64,000 nt of DNA from Moheibacter stercoris (GCF_040545805.1 NZ_JBEPMO010000009.1:1-64000); one strand, 5' to 3'. Shown: positions 1-8,562, counted from the first letter of the stretch. Made by a program: numbers and translations. Notes: a model not told the origin generated them from the sequence alone.

Positions 1-490
1 TAACCGCAGAGAATTAAGAGAATTTCGCAGAGAACGCAAAAATTCATAAATTTCATCAGAAAGTGGACCGAAGAAATATTTCGCAAAAGAGCAAAGTTTC
101 GCAAAGTTTTCATCAGAATTAATTTGGCTCCCTTTAGGGTTGGGGAAAACAAATTAATTCATCTAAAATAATCATTGTGAACCTTGTGAAAAACCTTGTG
201 CCTTTGTGGTATAAATCTAACCGCAGAGAATTAAGAGAAACTTGCAGAGAACGCAGAAATCATAATTTTCAATGAAAAATTTTCCTATAGAAATTATACC
301 GCAAAGTTTCGCGAAAAAGCAAAGTTTCGCAAAGTTTTCATCAGAATTAATTTGGCTCCCTTTAGGGTTGGGGCAAGCAAATTAATTCATCCAAAATAAT
401 CATTGTGAACTTTGTGAAAAACCTTGTGCCTTTGTGGTATAAATCTAACCGCATAGAATTAAGAGAAATTCGCGGAGATCGCAGAGAAAT
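1..490. repeat. Three direct copies of a ~220-bp non-coding repeat
   Basis: Units begin with the same 11 bases (TAACCGCAGAG, or GCATAG in the last) at 1, 218 and 446; the third is cut short near 490. The second half of each unit is the best conserved part (compare 90-217 with 318-445). It contains a 10-bp inverted repeat, AATTAATTTG/CAAATTAATT (117-126 with 150-159; 345-354 with 378-387), enclosing the palindrome CCCTTTAGGG. Unit ends are rich in 'CTTTGTG/CTTGTG' words typical of short dispersed non-coding repeats in Bacteroidota genomes. No open reading frame or RNA gene was seen in the 528-base gene-free stretch. Confidence 0.85.
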
Positions 491-517
491 AAAAAAGCCA
501 CCTTAAATAGATGGCTT
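491..517 (-). terminator. Terminator of the purM-lipoprotein transcript
   Basis: Read on the minus strand, AAGCCA and TGGCTT form a hairpin followed by six T. It sits just beyond the stop codon of the lipoprotein gene. Confidence 0.65.
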
Positions 518-528
518 GGTATTATAAT

Positions 529-1110
529 TTATTGAGAAATCAAATTATTTGGATTTCTGACCAAAGCTTCTAATTTTTCAAAATCTCCACATTGACCGAA
601 ATTTCCAGTTGAAATTTCAGTTCCTAATGTATAATCCAATCTACAACCAAAACAAACTTTACTCATCCCTATAATTTCTTCATTTTTATAAAATAAGAAA
701 ATATCACGGTATTCAGGAATGCAAGCCGCAGCATAGCCTTCATTACACTCTTTCAAGCTAAAAATTGTATTTAAATCAGATTCAAGTGAATCTTTAATTT
801 CAAATCGGGAATAACCATATTTTATTAATTCCTCTCTAAAATTTGATACCGAATCCATTTTAATGGGATACCTTCTTTCATAGATATCCACAAATTTCAA
901 TATTGAATCAGACTTCTGTTCTTGGTTTTCACGATATTTATGAATATCTATATCAATAAAAAAGTACTCTACTTTATCAAAATCAAAATATGGTTTATTT
1001 GGCCCTGAATACGAATACACATCAAATCCATCATCAGTACTAGAATTATTTTTAGAAGAATTACAACTAAATACAATTAAAGCTAAAAATAGAAGAACTA
1101 GATTTCTCAT
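529..1110 (-). CDS. Hypothetical lipoprotein coupled to purM
   Basis: A 193-residue protein I do not recognise. The N-terminus is a lipoprotein signal: positive MRN, a hydrophobic run, then VFSC with the lipid-accepting cysteine at residue 16, followed by an Asn/Ser-rich linker. It should therefore be anchored in the outer or inner membrane. Several further cysteines (ECNEGYAAAC, CFGC, GQCG) may form disulfides. The ATG overlaps the purM stop as ATGA (minus strand), so translation is probably coupled to purM. Nothing in the protein suggests a role in purine synthesis. A terminator follows directly. Confidence 0.7.
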   Translation of the reverse strand: MRNLVLLFLALIVFSCNSSKNNSSTDDGFDVYSYSGPNKPYFDFDKVEYFFIDIDIHKYRENQEQKSDSILKFVDIYERRYPIKMDSVSNFREELIKYGYSRFEIKDSLESDLNTIFSLKECNEGYAAACIPEYRDIFLFYKNEEIIGMSKVCFGCRLDYTLGTEISTGNFGQCGDFEKLEALVRNPNNLISQ

Positions 1111-2096
1111 TTCAGAACTATCTCCTCCTCGCCTTTCTCAATCTGACCAATGAACATCGACCCTTCGATCAAATTCAAAACAGTTTCTACATCTTTCTGA
1201 TCACAAACAACGACCATTCCGACGCCCATATTGAACGTTCCGAACATTTCGTCTTCTGCAATTCCTCCGCGTTTCATCAATTCTTTCATCACAGTTGGAA
1301 CCTTAACGTTCGATTTTTCAATAACCGCAGTTAATCCTTTTGGCAAAATTCGAGGAACGTTCTCAATCAATCCGCCACCCGTGATATGAGCAATTCCGGT
1401 TAATTTTACCTGTTCTTGAATTTTAAAAATATCGTTTTGGTACAATTTCGTCGGAACCAAAAGTGTTTCCCACAAAGGTTTTCCTTCGAATTCCTCATTG
1501 AAATCAGGGAAGATTTTTCGAACCAAGGAGAAACCATTGCTATGAAATCCGCTTGAAGGCAATCCGATGATGGCTTGACCTTCCGCAATTTGTGAACCGT
1601 CAATGATTTCGTCTTTTTCGACAACACCCACACAGAATCCGGCAACATCATAATCCCCTACTTTGTACATTCCGGGCATTTCCGCAGTTTCTCCTCCGAT
1701 TAATGCCGTTCCTGTTTCTTTACAAGCTGCAGCGATTCCGCCTACGATTTCGGCCGCAACATCAGAATCCAACTTTCCACAAGCCAAATAATCCAAGAAA
1801 AACAAAGGTTTTGCACCGTGACACAAAATATCATTGGCACACATCGCAAAACAATCAACTCCAACGGTGTCGTATTTTTTAACGTCCAATGCGATGCGAA
1901 GTTTCGTCCCAACTCCATCGGTTCCCGATACCAACACCGGATTTTTATATCCAGAAAGTTGATAAAATGCACCAAAACTTCCGATTCCATTTAGAACATT
2001 GGAATTATGGGTTTCAGAAACTGCTTTTTTGATTTTGGAGACCGTTTGGTAACCTTCTTCTTTGTCTACGCCTGCCGATTTGTAGGTATTACTCAT
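1107..2096 (-). CDS. purM: Phosphoribosylformylglycinamidine cyclo-ligase (AIR synthetase)
   Basis: Catalyses the ATP-dependent closure of FGAM to 5-aminoimidazole ribotide, step 5 of purine synthesis, in the cytoplasm. The 329-residue product has the PurM features: YKSAGVD at the N-terminus, VSGTDGVGTKL, DCFAMCANDIL, GGETAEMPG and ITGGGLIENVPR. The frame is open to 2132, but the ATG at 2096 (MSNTYKSAGVD) matches the family start and the upstream 12 residues look untranslated. It lies apart from the riboswitch-led purL-purC-purF operon and shares its transcript with the lipoprotein gene downstream, whose ATG overlaps its stop codon. Confidence 0.95.
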   Translation of the reverse strand: MSNTYKSAGVDKEEGYQTVSKIKKAVSETHNSNVLNGIGSFGAFYQLSGYKNPVLVSGTDGVGTKLRIALDVKKYDTVGVDCFAMCANDILCHGAKPLFFLDYLACGKLDSDVAAEIVGGIAAACKETGTALIGGETAEMPGMYKVGDYDVAGFCVGVVEKDEIIDGSQIAEGQAIIGLPSSGFHSNGFSLVRKIFPDFNEEFEGKPLWETLLVPTKLYQNDIFKIQEQVKLTGIAHITGGGLIENVPRILPKGLTAVIEKSNVKVPTVMKELMKRGGIAEDEMFGTFNMGVGMVVVCDQKDVETVLNLIEGSMFIGQIEKGEEEIVLK

Positions 2097-2270
2097 GATT
2101 TGTATAAAATTGTGTGGCACAAAAATAGGCAAATTCCCTTACAGAACAGGAAGAAATCAGATAGAAATTCCGTTAAAAAAATACCTAAGATTCGGTATTT
2201 GTAACCTGAATTTCCACAATTATATTAGCAATTTACATTCTTAATAATAAAATTTAAAACCCATTTATTT

Positions 2271-2783
2271 ATGAAACAATTTTTATTAGTTAGCATTTTG
2301 TCTCTAATCGGATTTAATATGGTGAAAGCACAAAACAATTTTGAAATCGGAGTAATTTTTGGAACAACTGTTAATGAGGTATATGGAAGTAGAAGTGGTA
2401 ACATTGGTGGAGGTGTTGCCTATTATTTTCAACCTGTCCAAAATCTACGTGTCGGACCTATGGTTTTATTTGATCATTTTTTGAGTAATGACGAATATGG
2501 TTTAGATGCGTCTTTCTTAGATATTGCGGCGTCTGCCAAATACAATTTCATTCCTGCGTTATTTGGAGGTTTGGATTTAGGATATGCGGTTGCTTTGGAT
2601 GAAGGAATGGAAGGAGGATTAATGGTTCGCCCAAGATTTGGATGGAGTACAAGATTGACTGATTTATACATTGCTTACAAAGGAATTTTAGCAGAACAAA
2701 ATTACTACGAGGGCAGTGAATATAATTTTTCTGCAGTGAATAGTTTATCATCAGTAACACTTGGATTGAATTTCAAATTTTAA
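2271..2783 (+). CDS. Outer-membrane beta-barrel protein (paralogue 1 of 3)
   Basis: A 170-residue secreted protein with a Sec signal peptide ending VKAQ around residue 21 and a C-terminal aromatic end (LGLNFKF) typical of small outer-membrane barrels. Alternating hydrophobic/polar strands and the segments FLDIAASAKYNF, GGLDLGYAVALD and RPRFGWS align with the two genes just downstream (3035 and 3699), so it is the most diverged member of a tandem family. Function is unknown; such barrels can be porins or structural proteins. It has its own strong terminator, so the three copies are separately transcribed. Confidence 0.75.
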   Translation: MKQFLLVSILSLIGFNMVKAQNNFEIGVIFGTTVNEVYGSRSGNIGGGVAYYFQPVQNLRVGPMVLFDHFLSNDEYGLDASFLDIAASAKYNFIPALFGGLDLGYAVALDEGMEGGLMVRPRFGWSTRLTDLYIAYKGILAEQNYYEGSEYNFSAVNSLSSVTLGLNFKF

Positions 2784-2866
2784 TCCTAAAAATATCTATA
2801 AAAATACTTATAACTAGGTATTTTACAAAATAAAGGAAAACATTACTTTTGGTTTTCTCATTTACT

Positions 2867-2915
2867 AAAACTTAAGTTCCAACCAATTAAATTAGAGGTT
2901 GGACTTAAGTTTTTA
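2867..2915 (+). terminator. Long terminator hairpin after barrel paralogue 1
   Basis: AAAACTTAAGTTCCAACC pairs with GGTTGGACTTAAGTTTT (one bulged T), about 17 base pairs, followed by a T-rich run. Confidence 0.75.
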
Positions 2916-3000
2916 TTTTTTCTATCCTTTTTATCAAATAATAGTTCAAAAACTGTTTACAAGTTCAACAGTTTAATTTCAATATCTATTTTCAATTTTT

Positions 3001-3008
3001 TATTTTTG
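3001..3008 (+). promoter_or_regulatory. -7 box upstream of barrel paralogue 2
   Basis: TATTTTTG matches the Bacteroidota -7 consensus TAnnTTTG and lies 27 bases before the ATG. No clear -33 TTG is visible. Confidence 0.5.
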
Positions 3009-3034
3009 ATAATCAACAACTTAAAATATCAATT

Positions 3035-3589
3035 ATGAAAAAATTTTTATTGGCTACCGCAATTGCGGTTATGGGTACAATTAGCTTAAATGCTCAAAAC
3101 ACTAGTATGGAAGCTGGACCTTATTTGGGAATTCCTGTTGGAGATTCAGATGGTTTTAGTTTCAACGCTGGCGCGACATTCGGCTATTATTTCAACGTAA
3201 TTCCAGACCGACTTAAAGTGGGTGGTGTCGTTGGAATTGATCATTTCTTCGGAAAAGAGTATGAAATTGGAAACCTAAAAATTGATGGTGAAGATGCTAC
3301 ATTTATTCCCTTAGCTGCATCTGCGAAATTTAACTTTACGGAACGATTTTTTGCCGGATTGGAATTAGGCTATGCCATTGGAGTTTCTGACGGAGCTGGT
3401 GATGGTGGATTTTTGGCTCGTCCACGAATTGGGATGAGTTTACCTATGTTGGATTTATTCCTTTTCTACAAGCACATCAATTTTGCGTATTCCGATGATT
3501 ATTGGAATTGGGATGATGATGGAAACTGGAATTTTGATAATAACTGGTCAGTTGGATCTATTGGAATTGGAGCAAATTTCAGGTTCTAA
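3035..3589 (+). CDS. Outer-membrane beta-barrel protein (paralogue 2 of 3)
   Basis: A 184-residue protein with a signal peptide (MKKFLLATAIAVMG...LNAQ). The body matches its downstream neighbour closely: GPYLGIPVGDSDGFSFN, GVVGIDHFFGK, ATFIPLAASAKF, FAGLELGYAIGVSDGAGDGG and FLARPRIG. It ends in GIGANFRF, a barrel-type C-terminal strand with terminal Phe. A Trp/Asp/Asn-rich insertion near residues 150-165 (YWNWDDDGNWNF) differs between copies and probably forms a surface loop. Outer-membrane location is inferred; the ligand is unknown. Confidence 0.8.
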   Translation: MKKFLLATAIAVMGTISLNAQNTSMEAGPYLGIPVGDSDGFSFNAGATFGYYFNVIPDRLKVGGVVGIDHFFGKEYEIGNLKIDGEDATFIPLAASAKFNFTERFFAGLELGYAIGVSDGAGDGGFLARPRIGMSLPMLDLFLFYKHINFAYSDDYWNWDDDGNWNFDNNWSVGSIGIGANFRF

Positions 3590-3608
3590 TATTCAAGTTA
3601 ATAAGAGT

Positions 3609-3637
3609 AAAAACCGTCTGATTGAGACGGTTTTTTT
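3609..3637 (+). terminator. Terminator after barrel paralogue 2
   Basis: AAACCGTCT/AGACGGTTT hairpin with a run of T. Confidence 0.8.
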
Positions 3638-3698
3638 ATTTTTTTTAACAAATGGCATCGTATTTGTAAAAATAATGGTCGAACTAAAAACAAAAAGT

Positions 3699-4229
3699 AT
3701 GAAAAAGATCATTTTATCTGCTGTATTCTCGGTTATCGGGTTAGCAGGATTGAATGCGCAAAGTGGTAGTTTTGAGATTGGACCTTATTTAGGTGCTCCA
3801 GTAGGAGATGCAGATGCCTTAAGTTTCAATACTGGGGCAACATTTGCTTACTATGTAAATCTAGCGCCAAAATGGCAATTAGGAGGCTTGGTTGGAATTG
3901 ATCATTTCTTCGGTAAAGATTACCGATGGGGAAATTATGAAATCGAAGGAGAAGGCGCAACATTTATTCCGTTGGCTGCATCTGCGAAATTCCAAATCAA
4001 TGAAAAATTATTTGCTGGTCTTGATTTAGGTTATGCGATCGGTATTTCTGATGGCGCGGGTGATGGAGGATTTTTAGCTCGCCCAAGATTCGGCTTTAGT
4101 TTACCTATTGTTGATTTGTATGCCTATTATAAAGCTATCAACTACAAATGGGATGGTCCTGGAGATGTAGATTGGGATGATAGTTATAATGTAGGTTCTG
4201 TTGGTGTAGGAGCTGCTTTTAAACTATAA
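3699..4229 (+). CDS. Outer-membrane beta-barrel protein (paralogue 3 of 3)
   Basis: A 176-residue product. The frame is open from 3483, but that part overlaps the previous gene and its terminator; the ATG at 3699 gives a proper signal peptide (MKKIILSAVFSVIG...LNAQ). The mature part is nearly collinear with the gene at 3035 (GAPVGDADALSFN, GIDHFFGKDY, FIPLAASAKFQI, GYAIGISDGAGDGG, FLARPRFG) and ends VGAAFKL. Loops differ most near the C-terminus (KWDGPGDVDWDD). Recent tandem duplication is the simplest origin. The role is unknown beyond the predicted small outer-membrane barrel. Confidence 0.8.
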   Translation: MKKIILSAVFSVIGLAGLNAQSGSFEIGPYLGAPVGDADALSFNTGATFAYYVNLAPKWQLGGLVGIDHFFGKDYRWGNYEIEGEGATFIPLAASAKFQINEKLFAGLDLGYAIGISDGAGDGGFLARPRFGFSLPIVDLYAYYKAINYKWDGPGDVDWDDSYNVGSVGVGAAFKL

Positions 4230-4248
4230 AATAAACGATAAAATAATT

Positions 4249-4280
4249 AAAATGCCATGTAAGTCATGGCATTTTTTTTT
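4249..4280 (+). terminator. Terminator after barrel paralogue 3
   Basis: AATGCCATG/CATGGCATT hairpin followed by ten T. Confidence 0.85.
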
Positions 4281-4342
4281 GCTCTAAAATGTTTTTGGCA
4301 TAGCATTTGGAAACATATAGTCAAAACCATAAAAAAACGGTT

Positions 4343-4963
4343 ATGAAAAAAGTATTTTTAGTTGCTGCATTAGCAGTATTTGGAATGAGCCAATCAGATG
4401 CTCAGGTAAAATTCGGAGTTAAAGCTGGACCTCAAATCACTAATTTAATCGGAGATGATGTAAGTGATGATAAAGAGGCCAAAGTGGGAGTAAATGTTGG
4501 AGGATACGCAAACATTCGCTTTTCAGAACAATTGGCTTTTCAACCTGAACTTTTGTTTTCTTTGCAAGGAAATAAACAAACAGAAAAAGAAGAAGTTTTA
4601 GGAACTACGACAACTTTGGAATCAAAAAACAATTTAAGTTATATCAATGTTCCTTTAATGTTAAAATGGTATGCGTATGAAGGCTTAAACTTCGAATTCG
4701 GACCTCAAGTTGGGTTTAACGTTGGTGCAAAAAATGAAACCACAATGAAAATTTCTAACAACAATGGTACAATAACAACTGAATCAGATGGAGATATCAA
4801 AAATATCGAAACTGTTGACTTTGGTTTAAACATCGGTGCTGGTTATGAATTGCCAATGGGCTTAAACTTTGGTTTACGTTACACTCATGGTTTAACTAAC
4901 ATCGTGAAAGATTTTGACGCCAAAAATTCAGTAATCGCTTTAGGAGTAGGTTACACATTCTAA
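4343..4963 (+). CDS. PorT-like outer-membrane beta-barrel protein
   Basis: A 206-residue protein with a signal peptide (MKKVFLVAALAVFGM...SDAQ) starting at the ATG at 4343; the 12 codons before it look untranslated. The mature part starts VKFGVKAGPQITN and has INVPLMLKWY, FEFGPQVGFNVGA, LNIGAGYELPMGLNFGLRYTHGL and a final VGYTF. This is the pattern of the eight-stranded 'outer membrane beta-barrel / PorT family' proteins abundant in Bacteroidota. It is not a close paralogue of the three upstream barrels. Function is unknown; surface exposure is inferred. Confidence 0.8.
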   Translation: MKKVFLVAALAVFGMSQSDAQVKFGVKAGPQITNLIGDDVSDDKEAKVGVNVGGYANIRFSEQLAFQPELLFSLQGNKQTEKEEVLGTTTTLESKNNLSYINVPLMLKWYAYEGLNFEFGPQVGFNVGAKNETTMKISNNNGTITTESDGDIKNIETVDFGLNIGAGYELPMGLNFGLRYTHGLTNIVKDFDAKNSVIALGVGYTF

Positions 4964-4995
4964 GAGAAAAATAAAAAACACAATCCAATCCAAAT

Positions 4996-5024
4996 AAAAA
5001 TGCCCGAATCATCGGGCATTTTTT
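4996..5024. terminator. Bidirectional terminator
   Basis: AATGCCCGA/TCGGGCATT hairpin with A-run before and T-run after, between convergent genes. Confidence 0.85.
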
Positions 5025-5044
5025 GTATCAATAAGTGAAAATAT

Positions 5045-6349
5045 TTACGACAACATTTTGTCCATAATTTCTACTGCTTTTTCTAAATCTTCTCTTCTTA
5101 CATTCAAGTGTGGACGGAAACGTACCGATTGCTCACCACATGAAAGAACGATTAATTTGTTTTCAAATGCTTTGTTGATAAATGCATTTCTATCGGCATC
5201 TGTTGGTAAATCAAACGCTAAGAACAATCCTTTTCCACGAACATTGGTGATTTGCGGATATTTAGTCGCTAATTTTTCCAATTCCGATTTCAAGAATTCT
5301 CCTTGAACACGTACATTCTCCAATAAATTTTCTTGTTCGATCACTTCCAAAATCAATTTGAAACGTACCATATCAATGTAGTTTCCACCAAAAGTAGAAT
5401 TAATACGGCTAGATTCTTGGAATACGTTATTTGCTACTTGATCGATTTTTTCTTTGTTAGCCAAAATACCACAAACTTGGGTTTTCTTTCCAAATGAAAT
5501 GATATCTGGAATGATGTCATAATTTTGGAATCCCCACATTTTTCCTGTCAAACCAATTCCTGTTTGAACCTCATCTAAAATCAAAAGGATTTCATTTTCA
5601 TCACAAATTCTTCTCAATTCTTGGAAAAATTCATTTCTGAAATAATTATCTCCTCCTTCTGCTTGAATCGTTTCGATGATGATACAAGCGATTTCGTTTT
5701 CCTGATTTTTTAAAGCTGTTTCAATTTGGCTAATCGCTAATTTTTCTTGCTCGATTGTCACCGCTAAATTTTCCTCTGTAATTGGGAAATATAATTTCGG
5801 ATTGATAATTCTTGGCCATTCGAACTTAGGGAAATACATATATTTTCTTGGATCTTTTGTATTGGTCAAGGTCAAGGTATATCCAGAACGACCATGGAAA
5901 GCTTGTTGAAAATGGATTACTCCACCAGCTTCTTTGTCAATTCCTTTGGATTTATTCAATCGAGTTTTCCAGTCAAAAGCTGTTTTCAACGCATTCTCAA
6001 CTGCCAAAGCTCCTCCTTCCACAAAGAAAGTATATTGCAATTCTTGAGGAATTGCTACACGACTAAATGTATCAACGAAATCTGCATATTCTTTGGTGTA
6101 AACATCGGAAACCGTTGGTTTGTTAACGGCCATTCTCCCCAAAAATTCAAGGTTTTTGATCAAATGCGGATGATTGTATCCGATTGATGCAGAGGCAAAC
6201 ATGCTGAACATGTCCAAATATTCCGCTCCATTTTCATCCACGATATAAGATCCATGTGACTTTTCAATATCCATCACCAATGGATATCCATCTGCCAAAA
6301 TATGTTTTCCTAATCTTTCGTGAACATTCATTACTTCTGTTGTATTCAT
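5045..6349 (-). CDS. lat: L-lysine 6-transaminase (class III, PLP-dependent)
   Basis: A 434-residue aminotransferase predicted to move the epsilon-amino group of lysine to 2-oxoglutarate, giving 2-aminoadipate semialdehyde (which cyclises) and glutamate. The LAT-specific block FVEGGALAVENALKTAFDW (residues 109-127), HFQQAFHGRSGYTLT, the cofactor-binding LILDEVQTGIG (257-267) and the PLP-lysine block SFGKKTQVCG (K288/K289) distinguish it from ornithine or GABA aminotransferases. In other bacteria lat feeds lysine catabolism or pipecolate/aminoadipate formation. No partner dehydrogenase is adjacent. A 100-base gap separates it from the lpxD-like gene upstream on the same strand. Confidence 0.9.
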   Translation of the reverse strand: MNTTEVMNVHERLGKHILADGYPLVMDIEKSHGSYIVDENGAEYLDMFSMFASASIGYNHPHLIKNLEFLGRMAVNKPTVSDVYTKEYADFVDTFSRVAIPQELQYTFFVEGGALAVENALKTAFDWKTRLNKSKGIDKEAGGVIHFQQAFHGRSGYTLTLTNTKDPRKYMYFPKFEWPRIINPKLYFPITEENLAVTIEQEKLAISQIETALKNQENEIACIIIETIQAEGGDNYFRNEFFQELRRICDENEILLILDEVQTGIGLTGKMWGFQNYDIIPDIISFGKKTQVCGILANKEKIDQVANNVFQESSRINSTFGGNYIDMVRFKLILEVIEQENLLENVRVQGEFLKSELEKLATKYPQITNVRGKGLFLAFDLPTDADRNAFINKAFENKLIVLSCGEQSVRFRPHLNVRREDLEKAVEIMDKMLS

Positions 6350-6452
6350 TCTTTCTATGTGTTATTTTGATAAGATTTTTTTGCGAATTGCAAACTTAAG
6401 AAATTAAAGACAAATTCTTTCTTTCAATTCTTAATTCCTGATTATTTGATTG

Positions 6453-7388
6453 TTAATCTTTTTTACGATTGAGATATTCATTGATCAGAATCTGATTAGC
6501 AGCCATTTTTTTGTAAATGCTTCTCGATTCTTCTGCTGGCGATCCAAAATAAGATTTTCCCGTTTTCAAATCATGACCAACTCCAGATTGTCCCATGACC
6601 ACTACTCGATCGCCAATGGTAATACCGCTTTTCACACCAACTTGCCCCCAAAGAGTTACTTCGTCGCCAATGACCACGCAACCAGCAATTCCGACTTGAG
6701 AAGCAAACAAACATTTCTTTCCAACAATCGTATCATGCCCAATCTGAATTAAATTATCCATCTTGGTTCCAGCACCAATTGTTGTAGAAGCCGTTACACC
6801 ACGGTCAATCGTACAATTTGCTCCGATTTCCACATCATCTTCAATGACAACATTTCCAACCGATTTCAATTTATCGAATCCCGTTTCACGTTTTTTATAA
6901 TAAAATCCGTCTCCACCCAAAACAGTTCCTGAATGGATGATTACATTGTTTCCAATTTTGGTATGGTTCCCAATCGAAACATTGGCATGAATCAAACAAT
7001 TTTCTCCAATTTCCACATGTTCACCTATGAAAACATTGGGTTGAATATGCGTTCCTTGACCAATTTTGGAAGTGGAAGAAATCGCTTGATGAGCAGGTTG
7101 AAAAGCGTTGAAATATTGACCGATTTTTACAAAATCACGAAATGGATCGTCGGAAATCAACAAAGCTTTCCCTTCTGGACAATCTACTTCTTTGTTGATT
7201 AACACAATAGTAGCTGCACTTTCTAAGGCCTTATCATAATATTTTGGATGATCAACAAAGACGATATCTCCTGGTTCCACCACATGGATTTCGTTGATAC
7301 CATGAACGGGAAAATTCTCATCTCCAACAAATTTTGCATGGATGATTTCGGCTATTTCTTTAACGGTATGAATTCTTGGGAATTTCAT
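6453..7388 (-). CDS. lpxD: LpxD-family acyltransferase (hexapeptide repeat)
   Basis: A 311-residue protein with the LpxD two-part layout. The N-terminal uridine-binding domain is at about 1-100 (SVKEIAE-type start; PGDIVFVDHPKYYDKALES). A left-handed beta-helix made of many hexapeptide repeats follows (IGENCLIHANVSIGNHTKIG, VIIHSGTVLGGDGFYY, IGANCTIDRG, DNLIQIGHDTIVGKKC). The His in QIGHD is in the place of the catalytic His of LpxD. LpxD adds the second 3-hydroxyacyl chain in lipid A synthesis. It is shorter than the usual ~340 residues and stands alone rather than with lpxC/lpxA, so it may be a second paralogue acting on a related nucleotide sugar. Confidence 0.8.
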   Translation of the reverse strand: MKFPRIHTVKEIAEIIHAKFVGDENFPVHGINEIHVVEPGDIVFVDHPKYYDKALESAATIVLINKEVDCPEGKALLISDDPFRDFVKIGQYFNAFQPAHQAISSTSKIGQGTHIQPNVFIGEHVEIGENCLIHANVSIGNHTKIGNNVIIHSGTVLGGDGFYYKKRETGFDKLKSVGNVVIEDDVEIGANCTIDRGVTASTTIGAGTKMDNLIQIGHDTIVGKKCLFASQVGIAGCVVIGDEVTLWGQVGVKSGITIGDRVVVMGQSGVGHDLKTGKSYFGSPAEESRSIYKKMAANQILINEYLNRKKD

Positions 7389-7559
7389 AAAACTAAAATT
7401 TGTATTTACATGGTCTTGAACAGACCAAGATGCTTTTGAAAATTTTGAACAAAGATATTTTTTTCTTTTCGGATTGTTTCTTTTAAATTCGAATTATAAT
7501 TCAACTGATTGAATTTTAGAGAGAAAAATATTCAAATAAAACTTAAACAATTCATTATT

Positions 7560-8210
7560 ATGAAATTAAACAAAGGAATTTTAGCCGTATTGGTAGGCTC
7601 GACATTGTTTTTAACCGCTTGTAAATGTGAGAAAAATCCGAACATGGCAACAGCTCCAGTTGCAGAAACCGAGAATGTTGGAGCTGCGGAAACAACGGTT
7701 GCGAAAATTGATGCAGATGGAAATTACATTTATGATTTAGGTAACAACATCGACATCAATTTACCAGATGGATCCAAAATGAATGTGGGTGAAAACAGTT
7801 CTGAAAATAAATTATTTACGATGTTAAATGACACCAATTTTGCGGTAAGTGATGACAAAACGCAAGGATGGGTTACCCTTGATCGTGTTTATTTCCCAAC
7901 TGGAAAAGCTGATTTGTCTACCAATTCCGATGCGCAAGTTGCCAATTTGGTAACTTTATTGAAATTGTTCCCAACTGCAACCGTAAAAGTGGGTGGATAT
8001 ACCGATAGCACAGGAGATGCTGCTGTAAACAAACAAGTTTCAACAGATCGAGCAAAATCTGTGGCAGATAAAATCATAGCTGGCGGAATTGATGCTTCAA
8101 GAATAGAATCTGAAGGTTATGGTGCACAACATTTCGTTTGTGAAGCCAATGATACGGACGAATGTAAAGCACAAAACAGACGTGTAGATATTCGTATCAC
8201 GAAAAAATAA
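7560..8210 (+). CDS. OmpA-family lipoprotein
   Basis: A 216-residue lipoprotein. The ATG at 7560 gives a lipoprotein signal ending LFLTAC (lipid Cys at residue 21); the 17 codons upstream in frame look untranslated. After an Ala/Thr linker, residues ~105-215 form an OmpA-like peptidoglycan-binding domain: VYFPTGKADLS, VKVGGYTDSTGD, a series NKQVSTDRAKSVADKI, GIDASRIESEGYG, and final NRRVDIRI. The conserved Asp/Arg diaminopimelate-binding pair is present (YTDS and NRRV). It probably tethers the outer membrane to peptidoglycan. Two Cys in EANDTDECKAQ region (CEANDTDEC) may be disulfide-linked. It is followed by a strong terminator. Confidence 0.9.
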   Translation: MKLNKGILAVLVGSTLFLTACKCEKNPNMATAPVAETENVGAAETTVAKIDADGNYIYDLGNNIDINLPDGSKMNVGENSSENKLFTMLNDTNFAVSDDKTQGWVTLDRVYFPTGKADLSTNSDAQVANLVTLLKLFPTATVKVGGYTDSTGDAAVNKQVSTDRAKSVADKIIAGGIDASRIESEGYGAQHFVCEANDTDECKAQNRRVDIRITKK

Positions 8211-8229
8211 TGGAAAATTTATTCCAAAT

Positions 8230-8262
8230 AAAAATCCCGACTCAAATGAATCGGGATTTTTT
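8230..8262. terminator. Bidirectional terminator
   Basis: AAATCCCGA/TCGGGATTT hairpin flanked by A and T runs, between the convergent OmpA-like gene and the small membrane protein gene. Confidence 0.8.
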
Positions 8263-8281
8263 ATATCGTTTATTTTAAATC

Positions 8282-8488
8282 TTAATTTTTGCTGTACAAT
8301 AAAGTTACACCTTCTTGCTCTGGCAATGTTGGTCTTACTTCTAAATGCAAACCAGATTTTCTCTCTTTAGCTTTCATGCCAAACCACCCTGATAACCAAA
8401 ATGGAATTATTGATGAGAAGAACAAAATTCCCCAAAATCCACAACATGCCATGAATAAGAAAAATACAAATCCGAAAAACTGTGCCAT
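8282..8488 (-). CDS. Small membrane protein of unknown function
   Basis: A 68-residue protein with a long hydrophobic N-terminal half (FFGFVFFLFMACCGFWGILFF then IIPFWLSGWFG, one or two membrane spans) and a charged C-terminal tail with EVRPTLPEQEG. I do not recognise the family. The case for it being real, rather than the overlapping plus-strand frame, is a good promoter on the minus strand just upstream (8511-8540) and a membrane-protein-like composition. It is convergent with the OmpA-like gene across a shared terminator. Confidence 0.6.
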   Translation of the reverse strand: MAQFFGFVFFLFMACCGFWGILFFSSIIPFWLSGWFGMKAKERKSGLHLEVRPTLPEQEGVTLLYSKN

Positions 8489-8510
8489 AACTTTATCTTT
8501 ATTATCTGTA

Positions 8511-8540
8511 CAAAAGTAAAAATTTTAATTCATTTTCAAA
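8511..8540 (-). promoter_or_regulatory. Promoter of the small membrane protein gene
   Basis: On the minus strand TTTG, 18 bases, then TACTTTTG (box at 8511-8518), a near-consensus Bacteroidota promoter 22 bases before the ATG. Confidence 0.6.
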
Positions 8541-8562
8541 GCAAAACTGAAAATTATCAGAT

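Noticed and set aside
3483..3698. N-terminal extension of the barrel gene at 3699 overlapping the previous gene
   Set aside because: It crosses a terminator and the previous coding region; the ATG at 3699 gives a proper signal peptide.
6450..7439. Several plus-strand frames antisense to the lpxD-like gene
   Set aside because: They arise from the repetitive codons of the hexapeptide repeats; no promoter or family match.
8289..8519. Plus-strand frame of 76 codons opposite the small membrane protein gene
   Set aside because: Composition is not protein-like and no plus-strand promoter fits; the minus-strand frame has a promoter and membrane spans.
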